Program-made: the position numbers and the translations under genes
The notes under the pieces: generated by a model
Databases searched by the model: none
What the model saw: the letters and a program-made list of their open reading frames with translations, nothing else
What the model was told of the DNA's origin: nothing
Assembly (NCBI GenBank): GCA_035712365.1
Contig: DASTAW010000015.1
Span: 1-64,000 of the forward strand
Direction: 5' to 3'
DNA length: 64,000 bases
Origin: Terriglobia bacterium
GTDB lineage: Bacteria > Acidobacteriota > Terriglobia > UBA7540
In this document: positions 16,443 through 24,821 of the stretch, piece by piece
How positions within the stretch are numbered: position 1 is the first letter of the stretch
Layout of the letters: every line of letters starts with the position of its first letter

Positions 16443-17283
16443 CACGAATTTCCGCGAGGTAGTTCTCCAGTCCTTCCTCCCAATGCGGCAAGGGTCCCAT
16501 GCCCATTGAACTGAGCCGCTGGTTCGCAAGGACAGAATAGGCAGGCCTGAGGGCGGGGCGGTTGCATTCCGATGTAGAGATGGGGACCACGTGAGTTTCT
16601 TGAAGGCCATACGAATCCAGGATCTTCCGGGCGAACTCGAACCACGTGCAATCTCCACTTGCCGTCATGTTATAGATGCCATACTCGCGGGTCATTACGA
16701 GTGCCGCCAGCTTTTCTGCCAGATGTCTGGTATAGGTCGGCGATCCTCGCTGGTCATTGACAACGCGGAGCTCAGATGTCTCGCGCGCCAGTCCCAGGAC
16801 CGTCGAGACAAAATTCCTCCCGCCGCTGCCGTAGAGCCACGACGTCCGGACAATGAAGGAACGCTCAACCATCTCCTGCACGTACTTTTCTCCCATCAGC
16901 TTTGTTTTTCCATAGACGCTGAGGGGATTGGCTTGGGCATCTTCGGAATACGGCCGGATTGCCTGGCCGTCGAAAACATAGTCGGTGCTTGTGTATAAAA
17001 GCGCGGCCTCGATCTTCGCGGCCGCCTTGGCAACATTGAGCGTCGCAAGCCCGTTCCAGGCCTTTGCTCTTTCTGGATCGAGTTCGCAACCATCAACATT
17101 GGTGAAAGCGGCGAGATGGACCACCATGTCAGGTTGTTGGCGCAGAAACATTTTGCGGACCCTGTTCTCATCACAGAGGTCGCAGTCTTTTCTGGTGAGC
17201 CCGCACACCTCGTGATCTTGCTCAAGAACAGGGACCAGGGCGTGTGCCAGCATCCCACCTGCCCCAGTCACAAGGATGCGCAT
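16381..17283 (-). CDS. rmlD: dTDP-4-dehydrorhamnose reductase
   Basis: 300 residues. NAD(P)-binding loop GAGGMLA (7-13), 'MVVHLAAFTNVDGCE', 'YTSTDYVFDG' (97-106) and YGKTK (124-128, catalytic Tyr and Lys) are the RmlD/RfbD pattern, as are 'VRTSWLYGSGGRNFV' and 'RGSPTYTRHLAEKL'. It reduces the 4-keto sugar to dTDP-L-rhamnose, the last step of the pathway. The start overlaps the end of rmlB by 16 bases, and its end overlaps the rmlC start region, so the four genes look translationally coupled. Length is normal for the family. Confidence 0.95.
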   Translation of the reverse strand: MRILVTGAGGMLAHALVPVLEQDHEVCGLTRKDCDLCDENRVRKMFLRQQPDMVVHLAAFTNVDGCELDPERAKAWNGLATLNVAKAAAKIEAALLYTSTDYVFDGQAIRPYSEDAQANPLSVYGKTKLMGEKYVQEMVERSFIVRTSWLYGSGGRNFVSTVLGLARETSELRVVNDQRGSPTYTRHLAEKLAALVMTREYGIYNMTASGDCTWFEFARKILDSYGLQETHVVPISTSECNRPALRPAYSVLANQRLSSMGMGPLPHWEEGLENYLAEIRDGGNHADKLIRNRPAEARVV

Positions 17284-18332
17284 GTAGAGCGCCCTCCGGG
17301 GTTCTGTATTCTTTTCAAAGTCTCGTCACGCCGTTCGTACTGCTCCTGACAATAGGAACGGTAGGCTTGATTCTGGATCCGCTCTCTCCACGCGGCGTTT
17401 GCCACATACCAGTCGATCGTCGCGGCCAAACCCGCTGTAAAATTCATTTCAGGCTTCCAGCCGAGTTCAGATTTGATCTTGGAAGAATCCACCGCATAGC
17501 GCCGGTCATGACCCGGCCGGTCCTGAACAGACGTCAGCAGGGAATGGGGTTTTTGGAGAATGTCCAGAATCCTTTTGGCAATTTCAAGGTTGGGCCATTC
17601 ATTGCCGCCGCCGATGTTGTAAATTTCACCCTCGCGTCCTTCGTGGAGAACAGCATCCAAAGCCCGGCAGTGGTCCTCCACAAAAATCCAGTCGCGCACC
17701 TGGAGGCCGTCGCCGTAAATGGGAATGCTCTGGTTCTCCAGCGCGCGGCTGATAAGGAGAGGAATGAACTTTTCCGGAAACTGGTAAGGCCCAAAATTGT
17801 TGGAGCAGCGGGTAACAATCACCGGGAACCGGTAGGTCTGAAAGTATGCGCGGGCCAGCAGATCGGACGCGGCTTTGCTGGCTGCGTAGGGGCTGTTGGG
17901 AGCCAGGGGATGCTCCTCCCGAAATTTCTGTGTTTCAGGCGCGTTCCCGTAGACTTCATCCGTACTGACGTGTACGAAACGCCGGACGCCCGATTGACGC
18001 GCGGCATCCAGCAGGCTTTGAGTTCCCAGCACGTTGGTCCGGACGAACACTGATCCATCCAGAATGCTCCGATCGACGTGCGATTCCGCCGCGAAATGGA
18101 CGACAGCATCCACCCCCTGAGAAAGCGCTTGCAGCGTTTCGTCGCCATGGCAAATGTCCAGTTTCAAAAATTGATGGCGCGGATTCCCGAGCGCGTCAGC
18201 CAGGTTTTCGAGGTTCCCGGAGTAGGTCAGGTTGTCCAGGTTGAGGATGGAATAGGCCGGATATTTCTCCAACATGTAGCGTACGAAGTTTGAACCGATA
18301 AAACCCGCTCCGCCGGTGATCGCCAGTTTCAT
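17268..18332 (-). CDS. rmlB: dTDP-glucose 4,6-dehydratase
   Basis: 354 residues. NAD-binding GGAGFIG (7-13), catalytic 'STDEVYG' (123-129, Thr-Asp-Glu of the dehydratase) and YAASK (149-153), with 'RCSNNFGPYQFPEKFIPL' typical of RmlB and 'GRRYA' like 'DRPGHDRRYAVD' near the C-terminus. It converts dTDP-glucose to dTDP-4-keto-6-deoxyglucose. Its ATG overlaps the rmlA stop in an ATGA arrangement (18329-18332), a sign of translational coupling. Length matches the family. There is no sign of damage. Confidence 0.96.
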   Translation of the reverse strand: MKLAITGGAGFIGSNFVRYMLEKYPAYSILNLDNLTYSGNLENLADALGNPRHQFLKLDICHGDETLQALSQGVDAVVHFAAESHVDRSILDGSVFVRTNVLGTQSLLDAARQSGVRRFVHVSTDEVYGNAPETQKFREEHPLAPNSPYAASKAASDLLARAYFQTYRFPVIVTRCSNNFGPYQFPEKFIPLLISRALENQSIPIYGDGLQVRDWIFVEDHCRALDAVLHEGREGEIYNIGGGNEWPNLEIAKRILDILQKPHSLLTSVQDRPGHDRRYAVDSSKIKSELGWKPEMNFTAGLAATIDWYVANAAWRERIQNQAYRSYCQEQYERRDETLKRIQNPGGRSTCASL

Positions 18333-19120
18333 CTTTGACCCACTTCATTCGGTGTTTCCGCCACCTCGGCTATCTGCCCCTGAGCATCCAGGTTGAGTCT
18401 GTTCGCGCCTGTCTCCGCAACGAGGTTCGTGGCGCTTCTCAAGGATTCAAAGGTGCCTGCGTCCGTCCACCAGCCGTCCAAAACGCTGTAGGTCAGAGTG
18501 CCGTCGTCCAGATAGGAATTGTTGACGTCGGTGATTTCGAGTTCGCCGCGCATGGACGGATTCAGGCGTTTGATCTTGTCAAAGACGGTCGAGTCGTAGA
18601 AATAAATTCCAGTGACGGCAAAAGGGCTCGCGGGCTTTTCCGGCTTCTCCTGAATTCGGACGATCCTGTCGCCCTCAAAAACAGGGACGCCGAACCGCTG
18701 GGGAAAGGGAACTTCCTTGAGGATGATGTGCGCGCCCGTCTGCTGGCGTTCAAAGCGTTCGGCAGCCAGTGTGATGCTACCCTCGATGATATTGTCGCCC
18801 AGGATGACGCACATCTTCTCCCCGCCTGCAAAGTACTCCGCCAGTTTTAAGGCATCGGCGATGCCTCCTTCGCCCTCCTGGTAGGTGTAGTTGAGGTGGC
18901 GGAGGCCAAACTCTTTGCCGTTGCTAAGGAGGCGGAGAAAGTCGCCCGAGTTGCGCCCGCCGGTCACGATCAGAATCTCGGTGATACCGGCATTGATCAG
19001 CGCCCGGATTGGGTAGAAGATCATCGGCTCGGTGTAAACAGGGAGCAAATGCTTGTTGGTGATTTTCGTCAGGGGAAAAAGTCGCGATCCCGTGCCTCCG
19101 GCAAGAATGACTCCTTTCAA
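18329..19120 (-). CDS. rmlA: Glucose-1-phosphate thymidylyltransferase, short form
   Basis: 263 residues with a TTG start at 19120, chosen because AAAGGAGG lies 6 bases upstream and the protein then begins at the family start 'MKGVILAGGTGSRLFPLTK'. The frame is open to 19315, but the extra residues are not family-like. The nucleotidyl-transfer signature GGTGSRL (8-14) is followed by 'KHLLPVYTEPMIFYPI', 'VILGDNIIEG' and 'VQEKP'-like 'RIQEKPEKPASPFAVTGIYFYD'. The protein is shorter than E. coli RmlA (about 290) and ends after 'WTDAGTFESLRSATN', like the short type known from several bacteria and archaea. It feeds dTDP-glucose to RmlB. Confidence 0.93.
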   Translation of the reverse strand: MKGVILAGGTGSRLFPLTKITNKHLLPVYTEPMIFYPIRALINAGITEILIVTGGRNSGDFLRLLSNGKEFGLRHLNYTYQEGEGGIADALKLAEYFAGGEKMCVILGDNIIEGSITLAAERFERQQTGAHIILKEVPFPQRFGVPVFEGDRIVRIQEKPEKPASPFAVTGIYFYDSTVFDKIKRLNPSMRGELEITDVNNSYLDDGTLTYSVLDGWWTDAGTFESLRSATNLVAETGANRLNLDAQGQIAEVAETPNEVGQR

Positions 19121-19383
19121 ATTGCGCCTCCTTTCAAGAAGCTGGCCTTGCAGCTTCGAAACACTTGTCCGGGACTGTGTCAACTCGAATGGAAGTGAAT
19201 TGCTTCGAATCGGAAAGCGAAAACGGGCCCGTGGAGTCCAAGACCGTAGCTCAGGCAGGCCGCAGGACGGATAGACCGGCAAGGTCAATGCCCGGTCCGC
19301 GCTTCTTGCAAACACAGTGTAGCCATGTTGGAAGAGATTTCGGAAGACTCAATGGATTTCGCAATCGTGCCTGGCGCCTGGAC

Positions 19384-20745
19384 TTACTGGCCCGATCGAG
19401 GTCCTTCTTTGGGCCGCGAGGAAGCAACCGGCGCTATGGATATTCCCGCGCACACGGCGAACCAGGCCATATTTGCCGGAATGTGCAGGTTGAAGTCTGC
19501 GAAACTATGGATCAGCAGCCCGCAACAGCCTAGGGCCGCCCCCAATTGAATCCACCATTGGACATCATCGGTGCGCCTGCGCAGATTGCGGAATACCAGC
19601 CAGACAAACAGCAGCAATCCCGACAGGATGATGAAGCCGCCCACGATTCCGGTTTCAGTCAGCGCTTCCACATAATCATTGTGGGCATGGGTCCAGGCTA
19701 AATCGGTCGGGAAGGTCTGATATTGCGGGAAGACGGTATCGAAAGTTCCCAGACCGGTCCCCAGCCAGCGGTAGTCACGCAGCTCCGCAAGGGCGTCCCG
19801 GCTGACGGTCAATCGGTTCTCGAGTGTCACGTCCGGCTTCTGGACCACTCCCGCAATTGAGGCCAAACGTTGCCAACCGCTGTTTGGCGTTACTGCGAAG
19901 AGCACCACTGCGAGACCAGCCGCGCCCACCAGTCCAATAACCCTCCATTTCCGGAGGTTCCCTCGATTTTTATTCCACCGCCAGATGACCATGCCCAGAA
20001 TGACGATCTCAGCGGCAACCGAAATCATCCCGCCTCTCGAGCCGGAAAGGAGTAAGGAAGCGATCGCCCCGCACACGCCGAAGATCAGCAGCATCTGATC
20101 GGTATTCTTCAGGCATCGATATAGCGCGTAGCACATACAGATCGGAATCAGCATTTCCATCAGGCCCGCATAATTGTTGTGATTAACGTATGGGCCAAAG
20201 ATATCTCCGTCTCGCGCCGCGATCTTCCAGTAAATTAAACCGTAGCTTGTGAAGTATTGGATGATTGCGAACGATGCGATTGAGAATGAATAAATGAGTA
20301 CGGCCAGACCAAAGCGATTCCAAAGCTTGGCGGAAGCATCGGCCGAGAGTTGAACGGCCAGGAAGAGAAAAACAAAACTGGTTGCCAGCTTGATCAATGC
20401 CTCCCGGGTCGCGAACGGATTCAGCGTGAGATGGCTGGCGATCTGCCCGACCCCCAGCAGTAAGTACAACACGGCGGGAACGTAGAGAGGCGACCACCGT
20501 ATCGTCACAACCCGGCTATGAGCACAGCCCAACGCCCACAGGACCAAAAGGATTGCGGCAATCACAGCCAGGCTTGCCCATGCCCAGGTCTGGACTGAAC
20601 CGAACGCCGTCGGGGCAGCCATCAGCGTAAACACGAACAAGTAGCGCGCGATGGCAGTAGGTCGAGGTACACGCCGGCTCTCCGATCGGGGGAATGCCTT
20701 CTCGGAAGGGCGCGGGCGGCCAAGAACGGTGGCGATTGTTGCCAT
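19384..20745 (-). CDS. O-antigen ligase / Wzy-type polymerase
   Basis: 453 residues with about 11-12 membrane segments. The large periplasmic loop near 330-370 has the Wzy_C hallmark 'DYRWLGTGLGTFDTVFPQY' and 'THAHNDYVEALTETGIVGG', as in ligases and polymerases that use undecaprenyl-linked sugars. An SGSRGG segment ('LLLSGSRGGMISV') precedes it. The start overlaps the stop of the TPR gene upstream by one base, so the two are translated together; pairing of such polymerases with TPR proteins is frequent in Acidobacteriota. It probably polymerises the repeat unit delivered by the flippase at 10372-11907; ligase activity is the alternative. Confidence 0.88.
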   Translation of the reverse strand: MATIATVLGRPRPSEKAFPRSESRRVPRPTAIARYLFVFTLMAAPTAFGSVQTWAWASLAVIAAILLVLWALGCAHSRVVTIRWSPLYVPAVLYLLLGVGQIASHLTLNPFATREALIKLATSFVFLFLAVQLSADASAKLWNRFGLAVLIYSFSIASFAIIQYFTSYGLIYWKIAARDGDIFGPYVNHNNYAGLMEMLIPICMCYALYRCLKNTDQMLLIFGVCGAIASLLLSGSRGGMISVAAEIVILGMVIWRWNKNRGNLRKWRVIGLVGAAGLAVVLFAVTPNSGWQRLASIAGVVQKPDVTLENRLTVSRDALAELRDYRWLGTGLGTFDTVFPQYQTFPTDLAWTHAHNDYVEALTETGIVGGFIILSGLLLFVWLVFRNLRRRTDDVQWWIQLGAALGCCGLLIHSFADFNLHIPANMAWFAVCAGISIAPVASSRPKEGPRSGQ

Positions 20746-22067
20746 CAGGAGGGCCCCATCTTCTTCTTGTCCACCTGGGCAGCAACTGGAGTTTCAGCTT
20801 TTAGCGACACTTGATCCAGCCAAAGCGTTCCCAGAATTTCCGTCGGGTAGCCCAGGCTGCGGGCACGCCAGATCGATACGCGCACAGCGTCCGTCCGGGG
20901 GCCCGTCCGAAATCGCAAGTTGATCTGGCGCCAGGGCGTCGTGCCCATTATCGCGTCCGTTGAGGCGGTCAGGCACTGCCAGCAGACCGGATCGGTCACG
21001 CGCAGAACGGGCCCGCTGGCAGAAACTATGTTGACTGAATGGACCTGCGCAGTGAGCACGTAGTTCTGATCTGCCCTGACGGGAATAATCTGATAGACCG
21101 GCTCATCCTGATGATTTCCAACATCGCTGAAGTCAATCCGAAGGCAACGTTTCCCTGCGGAAGGCAGATGAGTCGCTAACTGGACCGTCGTATAGGGATC
21201 TTTCTGATACCGCCAGTCGAATCCGGCATTTATAGGAATGTGTTCGAAGCCTCCATTGAAAACCAGATTGGAACCGCCGTCTGATTGCGGCGCCAGGCCC
21301 CGCGCTTGCAGGTCATTCCACACGCTCACCGCCTGGTCATATTTGTGGTCGTTGATCAACCCTTCAAGGTAAGGATCAGCATCAGAGAAGGAGATGTCTG
21401 CTTTGCTTGCCACCAGTTCTTTCCAGATTTGAAATGCAAAGTCTCCGTAGTTGTGTGATGAGGTGAAACTGATGTAAGCAAGCTGCAATTTTGGACTGGC
21501 GGCAGGCGTGACCAGGGAGTCGTACACAAGCTGTGGGTCGCTCGTCGATCCCAGGGAAGCTCGAAAGGATGCACCGGCATAAGCGGGATCCAGATCCAGC
21601 AGGCGTCGAAACTGGCTAAAGGCCTCGTCCTGCCGGTTTGCCCACAGGTAGTAATTGGCTGCTTCCCAGTGAATCCGGGGAGCCATCGGCCTCAGCGAAA
21701 GCGTCCTGGAGATCGCCTCGCCGGCACAGATGCTGTTCCCCTGGAATTGGCAGGCGGAAGCCAGAGCGCTCCAGTAACGCGTTTCGTGCGGACTCAACCG
21801 GGTGGCGAGGTCCAATTGCTCAACCCCGGCCGCGGTGTCGGGATTTTCCAGGTCAAAAGCTTCTGCCATTCCCAGTCGAAAGTGAAGGTTGGGATTGGCG
21901 GGATCCAGAGAGACTGCCTTCTTCAAGTCTGCAACCTTTGACGACTTGCCAAGCTGTGCCGCCCAGGCGATGCGGACGCTTTCCGCAGCCAGAAGCAAGC
22001 TGACCAGCCCAACCATTACGACGAATGCCGCCGATTTCGGACGAATGTGCGAAGCGTTACTGGCCAT
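20745..22067 (-). CDS. Membrane-anchored TPR protein with C-terminal jelly-roll-like domain
   Basis: 440 residues. A membrane anchor or signal is at about 13-36. Residues 40-260 form TPR-like helical repeats ('KKAVSLDPANPNLHFRLGMAEAF', 'LATRLSPHETRYWSALASAC', 'FRRLLDLDPAYAGASFRA'). The region 265-430 ('NLVFNGGFEHIPINAGFDWRYQ', 'GKRCLRIDFSDVGN', 'YVLTAQVHS') resembles carbohydrate-binding jelly-roll domains: FNGGFE then a beta-rich sandwich ending 'LWLDQVSLK'. It may hold the polymer or organise the polymerase encoded immediately downstream in the periplasm. The domain order is visible; the binding function is inference. The ATG has no strong ribosome-binding site. Confidence 0.7.
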   Translation of the reverse strand: MASNASHIRPKSAAFVVMVGLVSLLLAAESVRIAWAAQLGKSSKVADLKKAVSLDPANPNLHFRLGMAEAFDLENPDTAAGVEQLDLATRLSPHETRYWSALASACQFQGNSICAGEAISRTLSLRPMAPRIHWEAANYYLWANRQDEAFSQFRRLLDLDPAYAGASFRASLGSTSDPQLVYDSLVTPAASPKLQLAYISFTSSHNYGDFAFQIWKELVASKADISFSDADPYLEGLINDHKYDQAVSVWNDLQARGLAPQSDGGSNLVFNGGFEHIPINAGFDWRYQKDPYTTVQLATHLPSAGKRCLRIDFSDVGNHQDEPVYQIIPVRADQNYVLTAQVHSVNIVSASGPVLRVTDPVCWQCLTASTDAIMGTTPWRQINLRFRTGPRTDAVRVSIWRARSLGYPTEILGTLWLDQVSLKAETPVAAQVDKKKMGPS

Positions 22068-22234
22068 GTGACGAAGTTGTGTGAAGCGCAGTGGCTGTGA
22101 AAGGGAAATCCAGAGACCTCGATTTCAAAAACTGCGGCCGCTCTTCAGACCGTCAGCACCGTGCGGCGCCGGACCGTGTCTGCAAGTGGCAGCCCGAAAG
22201 CAATGCTGCTTCGGCTAACGGCGCGTCCGTCCCT

Positions 22235-22819
22235 TCAGATGGCCGCGTTGAGGAGTGGATCATCCATCGGCCGGACCGCTGCAGCCGACCTGGTGACAAC
22301 TCGCTCGACGTCGCACGCCTCGACTTCCACAGAAATTGATTTCATCAGCAGTTCTACAGCGAGGACCAATCGGTAAAAGCTCTTCTTGCGAACCAGAATT
22401 CCCTCCAACCCTTCAAGCGGACCAGATTTCACTCGGACCCGGTCTCCGGATTTCAGCAAGGGATGGGGCTCGACGTTCAGGCCACGCTCAACCGCGCACC
22501 GCACCGCATCGATCTCCGCAGCCGGTATGGCCGCCGGGACGCCGCTCAGCCGGACAAAGTCATAGACGCCCGGGGTCGAGAGCACGGCAGCCCGGTGGTC
22601 GAGGTTCGCCAGGACAAACACATAATTTGGAAATAGAGGCAGAGACAGGTCCTTCATCCGATCTTTCCAGCGATGGACAGCCTTATAGAGAGGGAGGAAA
22701 GCCTCCACTCCTCTGCCCGTTATCAACTGGGCAACAGCCTTTTCATGCCGGTGCCGCGTATAAACAGCAAACCAGGACGCTTGAGTGTTACTATTGGATG
22801 AGGTTCGGATTTTCTCCAT
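22235..22819 (-). CDS. NusG/UpxY-family transcription antiterminator
   Basis: 194 residues. The N-terminal NGN domain shows 'WFAVYTRHRHEKAVAQLI', 'EAFLPLYKAVHRWKDRMKDLSLPLFPNYVFV' and 'GVYDFVRLSG'; the C-terminal KOW domain is 'LKSGDRVRVKSGPLEGLEGILVRKK'. Relatives such as Bacteroides UpxY and RfaH sit first in long polysaccharide operons and let RNA polymerase read through internal terminators. The position here, upstream of about 22 kb of same-strand polysaccharide genes, fits that job. Its 5' region carries two perfect palindromes (22827-22843, 22855-22865). Core NusG is less likely because it would neighbour secE and ribosomal genes. Confidence 0.9.
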   Translation of the reverse strand: MEKIRTSSNSNTQASWFAVYTRHRHEKAVAQLITGRGVEAFLPLYKAVHRWKDRMKDLSLPLFPNYVFVLANLDHRAAVLSTPGVYDFVRLSGVPAAIPAAEIDAVRCAVERGLNVEPHPLLKSGDRVRVKSGPLEGLEGILVRKKSFYRLVLAVELLMKSISVEVEACDVERVVTRSAAAVRPMDDPLLNAAI

Positions 22820-22826
22820 AGCTCCG

Positions 22827-22843
22827 CTCTGTAAGTTACAGAG
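22827..22843. promoter_or_regulatory. Perfect palindrome before antiterminator gene
   Basis: CTCTGTAAGTTACAGAG is an 8-base perfect inverted repeat around one central base, ending 7 bases before the UpxY-like start at 22819 and just upstream of its GGAG. It could be an operator or an mRNA hairpin masking or exposing the ribosome-binding site. A second palindrome, CTGAGTCTCAG, follows at 22855-22865. Confidence 0.5.
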
Positions 22844-22854
22844 ACTTTTCCACC

Positions 22855-22865
22855 CTGAGTCTCAG
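22855..22865. promoter_or_regulatory. Second palindrome in antiterminator leader
   Basis: CTGAGTCTCAG is a 5-base inverted repeat around one base, 12 bases from the palindrome at 22827-22843. The pair also allows a GAGACT/AGTCTC stem (22841-22846 with 22858-22863), so alternative hairpins could form in the leader RNA. Confidence 0.35.
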
Positions 22866-22914
22866 TTACTTGCCTCGTGCCAGTCGTCTAATGCCCCACC
22901 CCGTTGCTGCTTCG

Positions 22915-23334
22915 TCAGTTGATCCAGCGATTGCCCTTGGTGACAAGGTTCAACGGCGAGTCCTCAGATTTCCATCGAGAGCCTTTGCCGCGAACATAGG
23001 ATTCACCTTTCAGGAAAGAAACCGCGATTTCGCACGACTCTCCCGGCAGGACCCGCAGAACGAGGCTGCGGAACCGTATGGTCGTAACGCCGCCATCGGG
23101 ATGCCGGAAGTCAACTTCGAGTGAAACACGATGGCCTGCCTCAATCGGGCCGTTCAGGAAAAAACGCGCGCCTTTTTCGCTGATATCGTAGAGCGACCCG
23201 TGGCCAATCAACCGTTTTTTCCCCCGGCCCGGAGTAAGGACTGCCACCGGGCAATCGATTTTGAAACGCGCGCGCTGCCTTCTCTCCTGAGCCATCGGCA
23301 CACTTGCCGCATTTTTCGAAGAATGTATTCGCAT
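22915..23334 (-). CDS. PilZ-domain protein
   Basis: 139 residues from the ATG at 23334; an ATG at 23295 and a frame reaching 23430 are alternatives. It has the c-di-GMP signature of PilZ: an arginine-rich 'QERRQRARFKIDCPVAV' (RxxxR region) followed by 'YDISEKGARFFLNGPIEAGHRVSLEVDF' with the D/NxSxxG turn as DISEKG. The C-terminal part ('RSLVLRVLPGESCEIAVSF') completes the beta-barrel. Such proteins bind c-di-GMP and control exopolysaccharide or motility. Being the first minus-strand gene before block 1, it may tie polymer production to c-di-GMP; this is inference. Confidence 0.82.
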   Translation of the reverse strand: MRIHSSKNAASVPMAQERRQRARFKIDCPVAVLTPGRGKKRLIGHGSLYDISEKGARFFLNGPIEAGHRVSLEVDFRHPDGGVTTIRFRSLVLRVLPGESCEIAVSFLKGESYVRGKGSRWKSEDSPLNLVTKGNRWIN

Positions 23335-23835
23335 GCCCTCTGTTGGGAACCGCAGAGATGACTGTACCACCCGCCCCAATACCGGAAGCAATCCCTTCGG
23401 TGGGTGAGATTTGGGTGAGAGCCATGTCAAAAAGGGTTACCCTGATTTCAGGCTATTCACTGAACTCGAACGGGGTCTCCGCCGCCTCGCTAACCATCTG
23501 TTCTGAAGTAAAACAGTCCGAAAGTTAAAGCAATAACGGAAAATCTGAAGTGGACCAAGCGGGCAGTGGCGCGTGTCTGCCAAGCGTCTCTATACAGGCC
23601 GCTTACTTTGCTGTTGTGAGGGCAATCGGGGATCGATGCCGCCCAAAAGCGCCGGACAACCCCATGTTCAGCAGGCTGACAAGGAAGCGTTGACAGTGGC
23701 GAAGAGGGGTGCCATTGGGTCCAGAATTCGAATCCCGCCGTCATTCTGGCAGGCTTTTCGGTGAGAAGGTCCGTGAAGGAATGTCGTTAGGAAGGCAGAG
23801 AAAAATGCGGCCCGCCTCAGGATACGCGCAAAAAG
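23335..23835. other. Gene-free region
   Basis: About 500 bases between the PilZ gene and the LuxR-type gene. Frames on both strands here lack family features and ribosome-binding sites. The most notable element is a TTTTTGACA run on the minus strand near 23420, without a good -10 box at the right distance. It likely contains the PilZ promoter. Confidence 0.4.
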
Positions 23836-24519
23836 TTATGAGACGCCGGGTAAACTAATGGCCCCGGGGACCGTTCCTGAAGGCGAATGCTCGGGCCCAA
23901 CACGCTTGAAGTAACAGACTGCCGCCGCGCGGCGCGTGCTGACCTTAAGTTTCTTGTAAATTGATTTCACGTGGGAGCGCGCGGTCTCCGTACCGATAAA
24001 GAGGCTCCTTGCCACCTCTTTGTCAGAATACCCTTGCGCAATGAGGGCCAAGACTTCCCATTCCCGTGGCGTCAGGTTTTCTCCAAACGTTCTGTTCGCT
24101 TCTCGCCCTGCAATGAGCTTCTCGATAACGGCGTTTGTCACCCGATGCCCAAACCAACGCTCGCCTTCGGCAACCTTTTCTACAGCCTTGATCAAAACCT
24201 GTGGTGAATCCGCAGTGGAAAGGCACCCCCAGGCGCCTGCCTCCAAGGTTTGCATCGCGAAATCTTCATCAGGATCATCCGCCAGCATCAACGCTCGCGC
24301 TTCTGGAAGCAAGCTTCGCAATTCGCGCGCGGAGGCGATGCCCGAACCAACATCAGTTGTGTGAATTATCAGGATGGGGGATTGGGTCTTGTCACCCGTA
24401 AAGGGAAGGTCCAGCACGGTGCCGGATTCTATCACCTCAGTACACGTCCCACTTCCCGCCAACAACGAACAGAGGGCCTTGCGAATAAGGACCCGTGGAC
24501 TTACCACACCCAATTTCAC
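23836..24519 (-). CDS. LuxR-type regulator with degenerate receiver domain
   Basis: 227 residues from a GTG at 24519 with GGGAGG 6 bases upstream; this start removes 22 residues of an upstream extension. The C-terminal HTH is a clear LuxR/NarL domain: 'NLTPREWEVLALIAQGYSDKEVARSLFIGTETARSHVKSIYKKLKV' (148-193). The N-terminal part has receiver-like length, but the acidic pair after beta 1 is absent ('MKLGVVSPRVLIRKAL'), the phosphoacceptor position in 'PILIIHTTD' is His53 instead of Asp, and the conserved Lys is Thr102 in 'GCLSTADS'. It is probably a phosphorylation-independent regulator. No sensor kinase is adjacent. A good promoter lies at 24663-24692. Confidence 0.82.
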   Translation of the reverse strand: MKLGVVSPRVLIRKALCSLLAGSGTCTEVIESGTVLDLPFTGDKTQSPILIIHTTDVGSGIASARELRSLLPEARALMLADDPDEDFAMQTLEAGAWGCLSTADSPQVLIKAVEKVAEGERWFGHRVTNAVIEKLIAGREANRTFGENLTPREWEVLALIAQGYSDKEVARSLFIGTETARSHVKSIYKKLKVSTRRAAAVCYFKRVGPEHSPSGTVPGAISLPGVS

Positions 24520-24662
24520 GAGGTACCTCCCATCGGAGAAAGTACCCCTCCCTGGTGCCTTAGAACTCTTAGGTCTCAGTTCCACAACAGCAAAGAATGG
24601 CGCAGCTGAATTAAAAACCTATAGCCCCAAAACAAAACATTAATGACTTCTAATATAATCTC

Positions 24663-24692
24663 ATCATACCTGCCATGAGCGAGAACCGTCAA
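24663..24692 (-). promoter_or_regulatory. Sigma-70-type promoter for LuxR-type gene
   Basis: On the minus strand TTGACG (24692-24687), an 18-base spacer, and TATGAT (24668-24663): 5 of 6 matches in each box. It lies about 145 bases before the GTG start at 24519, in an AT-rich intergenic region. Confidence 0.55.
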
Positions 24693-24731
24693 GCAATTTA
24701 GGAAAACATGTTCGCCATCGGACTTTGTCAA

Positions 24732-24760
24732 ACGTACGTACGTACGTACTTACGTACGTA
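24732..24760. repeat. ACGT tandem repeat, self-complementary
   Basis: 18 bases of uninterrupted ACGT repeats (24732-24749), one T, then TACGTACGTA (24751-24760). Every unit is its own reverse complement, so the tract can fold into several hairpins or a cruciform. It lies between the end of the M48 protease gene and the LuxR-type gene promoter. Confidence 0.85.
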
Positions 24761-24821
24761 GTTAATTGAGATGGGGTGCTTCAGGAGCGTCGTGCGCCCG
24801 TAACCGGCTTCACCGCTGCGC

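Noticed and set aside
22235-22819. Housekeeping NusG
   Set aside because: The context is a polysaccharide operon, not secE/ribosomal protein genes, so a specialised UpxY/RfaH-like antiterminator fits better.
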